A stretch of DNA of 64,000 nucleotides, taken from assembly GCA_026936325.1 (NCBI GenBank), contig JAPTHN010000011.1, forward strand, positions 2,237,001 to 2,301,000. Direction: 5' to 3'. The notes under the pieces were generated by a model, which had not been told where the DNA came from, did no database searches, and worked only from the letters and a program-made list of their open reading frames with translations. The position numbers were made by a program, and so were the translations under genes. Below are positions 58,025 to 64,000 of this stretch, in pieces (position 1 is the first letter of the stretch; each line of letters begins with the position of its first letter). This stretch comes from Platynereis dumerilii (lineage: Eukaryota > Annelida > Polychaeta > Phyllodocida > Nereididae).

Positions 58025-58800
58025 CAGAGGACCTATGTTTGACAGTTTCAATCATCTTATGCCTATCAAGTCCTATGTTAGACAGCATTTTCAATGGTCC
58101 TGTGCCTTATCAAGACCTATGTTGGGCAGTAGTTTCAATCTTGTTGTGGCTTATCAAGACCTATATTTGACAGAAGTTTCAATCATCTTGTGTTATCAAG
58201 ACCTATGTTGGACAGCAGTTTCAATCATCTTGTCTCTTATCAAGACCTATACTGGATAGCAGTTTCAATCATCCTGTGCCTTATCAAGACCTATGTTGGA
58301 CAGCAGTTTCAATCGTCATGTGCCTTATCAAGACCTATGTTGGACAGAAGTTTCAATCTTGTTGTCCCTTATCTAGTCCTTTGTTGGACAGCAGTTTCAA
58401 TCATCCTGTGCCTTATCAAGACCTATGTTGGACAGCAGTTTAAATCTTGTTGTACCTTATAAAGTCCTATTTTGGACTGCGGTTTCAATCATCTTTTCCC
58501 TTATCAAGTCCTATGTTGGACAGCAGTTTTAATGTTGTTGTGCCTTATCAAGTCCTATGTTGGACAGCAGTTTTAATGTTGTTGTGCCTTATCAAGTCCT
58601 ATTTTGAACAGAAGTTTCAATTGTCTTGTCCCTTATCAAGTCCTATGTTGGACAGCAGTTTCAATCGTCATGTGCCTTATCAAGACCTATGTTGGACAGC
58701 AGTTTCAATCTTGTTGTCCCTTATCAAGACCTATGTTGGACATCAGTTTCAATGTTGTTGTCCCTTATCAAGACCTATGTTGGACAGCAGTTTCAGCTAA
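58025..58800. repeat. 44-bp tandem array, about 17 copies
   Basis: The unit is TATCAAGACCTATGTTGGAC followed by AGCAGTTTCAATCATCCTGTGCCT (44 bp, checked by spacing of TTGGACAGCAG). Two unit types alternate (AAGACCTATG and AAGTCCTATG). Open frames in all plus frames are by-products of the array. Confidence 0.93.
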
Positions 58801-58869
58801 GGGATTGTCTGGCCCATGGATTGCTGTCTAACAAGGAGGAAATGTCGAGCAAATATTTTAAGTGATTAT

Positions 58870-59395
58870 TTAAAAAAATAATTAATAATTTCCTGCTGAG
58901 CCCCCCCCCCAAGTCCCTCTGATTATTAAATGGTTGCCCCTAACTTAGAAACACCAGGCTGTTAAATGTATCCCCACCAGAAATGATTTATTTCAATACC
59001 AGACTGTTCTGAAAAAATGTGTTTCATCAAAAGTGAGCAAGAAATTATTTTAAAAAAATAAATAAATAAATAATTCAAGCCCTCCCCCTCCCTGGATGTG
59101 AAATGGTCACCCCTTTACTTACACCGGGAATTATTTATTTCAAGACCAGACTGTTCAGAAAGAATTTGCTTCGTCAGAAGTGAGCAAGAAATTATTTACT
59201 AAAAAAAAAAATTCAAGCCCTCCCCCTCCCTGGATATGAAATGGTCACCCCCGTACACCAGGAATTATTTATTTCAAGACCAGAATGTTCAGAAAGAATT
59301 TGTTTCATCAAAAGTGAGCACGAAATTATTTACTTAAAAAAAAACAAACTCCAAGCCCTCCCCCTTCCTGGATATGAAATTGTCACCCCCTACTG
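58870..59395. repeat. Tandem repeat of about 130-150 bp, 3-4 copies
   Basis: Units share AATTATTTATTTCAAGACCAGA, TTCAGAAAGAATTTG, AGTGAGCA(A/C)GAAATTATTTA, an A-run, and CAAGCCCTCCCCCT. Related single copies occur near 17300 and 39400. Confidence 0.8.
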
Positions 59396-59582
59396 CTGAT
59401 TCTTGATACATGTAATTTCAGGCCACAGGGACCTCAGTTACAGTACATTAGAGAAACTGGAATGGCATATAGGGTGTTAACGAGTTTGGCTTTGACAGAA
59501 ATGCTGTGACAAAAATCCTTTCTACAACGTGACAGGCTCACCACAGAGTCGGTCCCTATATTACATATAGGCCGACAATAAT

Positions 59583-59910
59583 CCTGTGCCTTATCAAATC
59601 CTATGTTGGACAGCAGTTTCAATCATCTTGTCCCTTATCAAGTCTATTTTGGACAGCAGTTTCAATCATCCTGTGCCTTATCAAGACCTATGTTGGACAG
59701 CAGTTTCAATAATATTGTCCCTTATCAAGTCACATGTTGGACAGCAGTTCCAATCTTGTTGTGCCTTATCAAGTCCTTTTTCGGACAGCAGTTGCAATCA
59801 TCTTGTCTTATCAAGTCCTATGTTGGACAGCAGTTTCAATCATCCTTTGTCTTATCAAGACCTCCTATGCTGGACAGCAGTTTCAATCGTCCTTTGCCTT
59901 ATCATCTGGT
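59583..59910. repeat. Second block of the 44-bp tandem array, about 7 copies
   Basis: Same unit and orientation as 58025-58800, separated from it by about 780 bp of unrelated and differently repeated DNA. Confidence 0.92.
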
Positions 59911-60207
59911 CAGATCCTGCTAATCCTCAGTATTTGACTCTGACTTCTTCATTACTGAATACTGAGTAGGGGCCTCCCCGAATAGCCCCCCCCCCAACAC
60001 CATAACGAAAAGGGGGTGAAGGGGGGCACATAATTATGCTTGAAAATTAGAATATAAAAATAACGTGCAAGCACTTTAAGCAGCACAGCCTGCACAGGCA
60101 TGCCAGTCACAGAGATACAAAGGAGAAGAAGAATAAGAAGGCATTGTTGACCTTTGACCCATGGAAGCCAGTCCAATTAGTTTCTATATTAAATTTTTCC
60201 ATTACAG

Positions 60208-60306
60208 AAGGGCACCAAAAGTGACTGGTCGAAAGTTACAATGAACAAGATTGGTGAAAGAGAGCCACCACCAGAGCGCTTACAAGATTTGCATAAAATT
60301 CTTGGG
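60208..60306 (+). CDS. Internal exon candidate, 33 codons, unknown gene
   Basis: A pyrimidine-rich acceptor (TTTTTCCATTACAG) and a good donor (GGG/GTAAGAG) bracket exactly 99 nt. Only one of three frames is open, encoding KGTKSDWSKVTMNK...PPPERLQDLHKILG. It starts and ends in phase 0. A very short in-frame terminal exon could follow at 62120 (acceptor after a long T-run, YKIQTKEKT then stop). No upstream exon was found. I do not recognise the protein. Confidence 0.4.
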
Positions 60307-62145
60307 GTAAGAGCAGCTGTGCTGCTAAAAATGAATATTATGTTTATCAATGTTTCTTAAACAATAATTTATCAATTGTTCATGTACATAGCATGGAGAC
60401 ATCTATTCAAGCACCCTCCCCCCCCCCCCCTGCTTCTCCTCTCTGTGGTTAGGCAATCTTAAACTTACAGATTCATGGAATAAACAAAATATAACTTCAT
60501 CACTGACGCATGGATTTTCCTAAAGGGGGTTTGTAAGTGCAGTACTAAAATTGGTGGGAAGTACTGACCCACATACATGTTTCAGAGTCTGAGGAGGCAG
60601 TGGTTTTGTTTGTGGTTGCACACATTCCTCATCTTATTAAAATGTCATTTAGGGGGCAATAACTGAGATGTGGCAAAATCTGACCAGATGCTCAGACAGA
60701 GCTTTACCCTGTAGGTAGTCCTAGGACTGTATCCATTAGTTGTGGTGTTCCCTTTTGTCACGTTTAAACTTTTGCTGTAAGTATATAGTCCTAGGACTGT
60801 ATAGAGCTTATTGGCAAGGCGAGTGCATGACCAAGTGTCATAGAGAATTATATTTGCTGAAAATGTTGCGCCAAATGCCAAACATCAAGTACTGATCCTT
60901 TGATTAATTTGTTTTAAGTTGAATGCATTAGGCCTATGCTAAATCTCGAATGGTGTGTTCACAAGATACCCTACAAGTGTCATTATTGAATACAATACAA
61001 ACTCAGTCAATTATGTAAGAAAGCTTTTTCAGCCCTTTATTATATACACTCTCAAAACACATGCTCATGAAATATTGCCCATTTTTTCATTTAGGCTAAT
61101 ACAATTCAACACATTGGGTAAATAACATGAAAGAAACATGGCAAGTGGTGATGTCCCTTCAAAGTGATATGGTACAAATAATTATTGAAATGCACAGTAA
61201 CAAGTCAACTTTATTAAAATAAGCACGGATAACTCAGTGCCCACTTCAGCTAATACAATGTGCAAAAATATGCACACATAAAAAAATATAATGAATTCAA
61301 TGCCACATGTCATGCATCAGAATTCAACAGTAGCTACATTGCATGGATGGAGTCTATTATTACAAAATTCACGGATGAAGTCTGTTATTGCAGCCTCATG
61401 GCTCTGACCACAAAGCTTGATTTGCGTGTGTTTGTGCTGGCGGGGAGGGGGGCGACATGGCAAGCATTTCAGCTAGACGGTGACTGTTATCTCTCTCAAA
61501 TGAATCTCTGTAAAACTCTTTAAAAGACCCAACCATACATAGTCACACATTTTCGTCAGATATATGTTAACATTTCTCCCTTCAATACATTCACAAGAGG
61601 TTGCCGACGCTTGTTATTCTCTCTGACAGTGATAGGAAATAGTTCACAATATGCAATGAAACCCATCATTTAATTATATATTTGACATCAACAGAAATCG
61701 TTTGTTCTGGCCATTTCTATGCACTACCTATAAGCAAGTCATGCACAATGTGATGTCAAAATGTACACTTTCCTCAAGTGCTACAATGAATTTGTTAATC
61801 GATGCATGTATTTCTATATTAAGCCTATCAGAAACGTAGTAAAAAAAACTTGAAATAAAAATACATGTAATCCAAAATAGATTTCTTCTGAACAATTGTA
61901 CCACAAAATCAAAGCAACACGGAAATAATATAATAATATAACATTAATCATGGCTTTAGTGGCACATTGGACTATAAAACGATTTATCAATTCTACAGAC
62001 AAAAAAACAACTTTTTAAACTACATGATCTCACAGAAAACTTCACTGACTGTTGTCTGTATTTACTTATACTGTTAGACAGCATACTGGTATTATATAAT
62101 TTTTTTTTTTTTTCCTCAGTACAAAATCCAGACAAAGGAAAAGAC
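60307..62145. other. Intergenic or intronic, two copies of TAGTCCTAGGACTGTAT
   Basis: The 17-mer TAGTCCTAGGACTGTAT occurs at 60716-60732 and 60786-60802, a spacing of 70 bp. Its core AGTCCTAGGACT is palindromic. Nothing else is supported. Confidence 0.5.
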
Positions 62146-62151
62146 ATAGCT

Positions 62152-63065
62152 ATGGTGAAAGTGCAAAACCTTGTATGTCAAAATTTTGATCTTTTTAGAT
62201 TTTGGGTGGAATGACTATTTCAATATCCAATACATGCTGTCAATTGGTCACCTTGCCATTTTGCTATTTTTGGAAGCTGTAACAGAATGATTTCACCAAA
62301 CCTTGTGTGTCGATTTGTTCCAAAAAATGAAAGTGCAAAACGTTGTAACTCAAATCAGAACTTTGGAGCACATATTTAGGGATATTTCAACTTTTTTTGA
62401 AAAACGATGATTGTGCAACATTTATGTGGCTCACAGCAAATTTCCTAATTAAAAATATTTTACCTGCCTATATTTGTTTTGGTGATGTAGGCTATTGAAA
62501 AGGAGTGTGCATGAAAATTTGAAAAAAAAATAATTTTCCTCTTTCTTGTCATTGTAGCCACTCAATAAAATTTCTTATTGTAATCTGTCATGGCCAAATT
62601 ATAATTTTACTGCATTTTAATTAACTTGTAAAAAGTGAAAGTGCAAAACCTTGTAAGTCGACATTTTCAATCATATCTGATGGTAACATCAATGCAAGGC
62701 GTCAATGACCTCTGACAAAAATATGCTACAAATGGGTGTCACTTTCTATATATAAGGTTGACCATAACTCACATATTAATAAACATTAACATAAAAAAGG
62801 TTTTTGATAGTTTTTTTTAAATTTCTAAAAAACGCCTTTTTTTGACGTACAAGGTTTTGCACTTTCACCATCGATAAACATTAACATAAAAAAGGTTTTT
62901 GATAGTTTTTTTTTATTTCTGAAAAACCCCTTTTTTGACCTACAAGGTTTTGCACTTTCACCATCGATAAACATTAAAATAAAAAAGGTTTTTGATAGTT
63001 TTTTTTAAATTTCTGAAAAAAACCTTTTTTTGACTTACAAGGTTTTGCACTTTCACCATCGATAG
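62152..63065. mobile_element. Element with GTGAAAGTGCAAAACC ends and internal array
   Basis: ATGGTGAAAGTGCAAAACC at the left end and its complement at the right end (GGTTTTGCACTTTCACCAT). The same motif recurs inside in forward sense (about 62329 and 62635) and reversed at the end of each 94-bp unit. Probably a non-autonomous transposon that grew by internal tandem duplication. Confidence 0.6.
62780..63065. repeat. 94-bp tandem repeat, three copies
   Basis: Units run from AAACATTAACATAAAAAAGG through TTTTTGATAG, a T-run and AAGGTTTTGCACTTTCACCA. Spacing of TTTTTGATAG is 95 and 93 bp. Confidence 0.9.
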
Positions 63066-63345
63066 TCATAGTCCAATTCATAGTGTATAGCAGTTAGTAG
63101 CAAGAAGTCTCAGGCTAATAAAGCAGCAGTCATTGCAAGTTTATAGTAACCTTGTCAGCTACTGGCCCTACAGATAATCTTCAGATTCAAGCTTAAGTGA
63201 ATGGAATCAAAAACTCTCACAGCTTTATCCTGTGTATTTACTTTTTGCCAATGGTAGTGAAAACAAGTGCAGTGATATTACACTTTAAAAAGTTGGAGAT
63301 ATCAAAATATTAAGAAACATTTGGTTGACAACAGGAACATAAAAT

Positions 63346-63534
63346 GATGACCAGAAGGAGCTGTTAGCAGAACCTGCTATATGCAACAAAAACAAGTTTG
63401 AAGACCGTGTATTCTTCTATGCAGCACCTAAGCTATGGAACAAATTGCCTGAAAAAGTGAGAACTGTAATGACATTGGCTTTAAGAAGAATCCAAAAACT
63501 CATTTGTCCTTCACTGATTGATCTGAACAAGTGA
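63346..63534 (+). mobile_element. CR1/L2-like LINE remnant, extreme C-terminus
   Basis: The frame reads ELLAEPAICNKNKFEDRVFFYAAP...KLWNKLPEKVR. This is the well-known tail of CR1/L2-clade reverse-transcriptase proteins (family form roughly DRAFSVAAPKLWNSLP..VR). The expected FKKNPKTHLS continues in another frame from about 63480, so there is a frameshift. Nothing upstream of the tail is preserved. Confidence 0.75.
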
Positions 63535-64000
63535 TTTTAAATTAAATTTTTACAGGTCAACATTCAGATTAAAGCGAAACCCTCCAGAAAAGTCTTAATC
63601 TGCGTAATGTTTCTGAAGTTCCTTTTTAAAAGTATGAAGTACAAAGTTAGTCGAGGCAGCATGCCATGGGGTTTCCGAAGCTATTCTTCCACAAGTTGAA
63701 TCTGTGTGTTGTATAAACAGGCAGTTTCCCCATGCATCTCTTCTGTACATGGCAATATATAATGCATGAAAATCACGTAATACACTCTCCATCATAGTTT
63801 TGTTTACATTTATTAACATAGCATAATACAAGAAAGGAAAATGGTAAGAAAATGGTTTTTTTCACATTTTTGTGAATTTTAAACTTGCCATATAAACACA
63901 AAAATTGTAATGGCCAAAAACTTACTTCCTAATATGTTAAAAACTATAATATTGACTGAAGTTTAACAATTTATTTATCACCTTTAATTTGTGAGAAACA
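63535..64000. other. Window end, no gene seen
   Basis: AT-rich; no feature recognised. Confidence 0.4.

Noticed and set aside
58035-59969. Overlapping frames with YQDLCWTAVSIILCLIKTY repeats
   Set aside because: 44-bp array read in three frames; no sign of coding selection.

Overview
The window is animal nuclear DNA: genes are split by long introns, splice sites are GT-AG, and the sequence is AT-rich and crowded with short inverted-repeat elements, a tRNA-derived SINE, minisatellites and GATA/TATC tracts. The gene content (a LOXHD1-like multi-PLAT protein, an adenylate kinase 7-like first exon, a C2H2 zinc-finger gene) and the constant recurrence of the palindrome TAGGCCTA suggest a marine invertebrate deuterostome, most likely an echinoderm. 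The species call is inference.

Left end (1-6 kb): an intact single-coding-exon C2H2 zinc-finger gene on the plus strand (1182-3926) has a non-coding 5' exon upstream and a poly(A) signal at 4389. On the minus strand, 5290-5379 looks like a first coding exon resembling the N-terminus of adenylate kinase 7. No later exon of it is recognisable, so the zinc-finger gene may lie inside its first intron. A second weak minus-strand coding segment ends at 4420.

6.8-16.2 kb: a complete minus-strand gene for a 1020-residue protein with three PLAT domains. I rebuilt it from 13 coding exons whose phases all agree (3063 nt in total), and a non-coding first exon is likely near 16.05-16.2 kb. The third PLAT domain is interrupted by a charged insert of about 370 residues. 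One intron holds a 1.5-kb minisatellite with a 13-bp unit.

16.2-31.7 kb: apparently gene-free. It contains a 2.0-kb hAT-type non-autonomous transposon with long inverted arms and a perfect 8-bp target duplication, several MITE-like elements, GATA arrays and a LINE 3' remnant.

31.75-53.67 kb: a second complete minus-strand gene, nine coding exons and 371 residues, with all phases consistent. I do not recognise the product. It has a basic N-terminal half, a 5-residue GHEEE repeat and a compact SH3/Tudor-like C-terminal module. Its introns hold a full-length SINE with target duplications, two MITEs with recognisable ends, a TAACTCC-type array split by one of those MITEs, and several fold-back elements.

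53.7-64 kb: mostly repeats (a 1.9-kb inverted-repeat element, a 44-bp tandem array split by other repeats, a 94-bp array, a CR1/L2-like LINE remnant). One isolated plus-strand exon candidate at 60208-60306 belongs to an unidentified gene.

No CRISPR array, rRNA or functional tRNA gene was seen. The ordinary genes show no sign of operon-like co-organisation. The two large minus-strand genes appear unrelated to each other.
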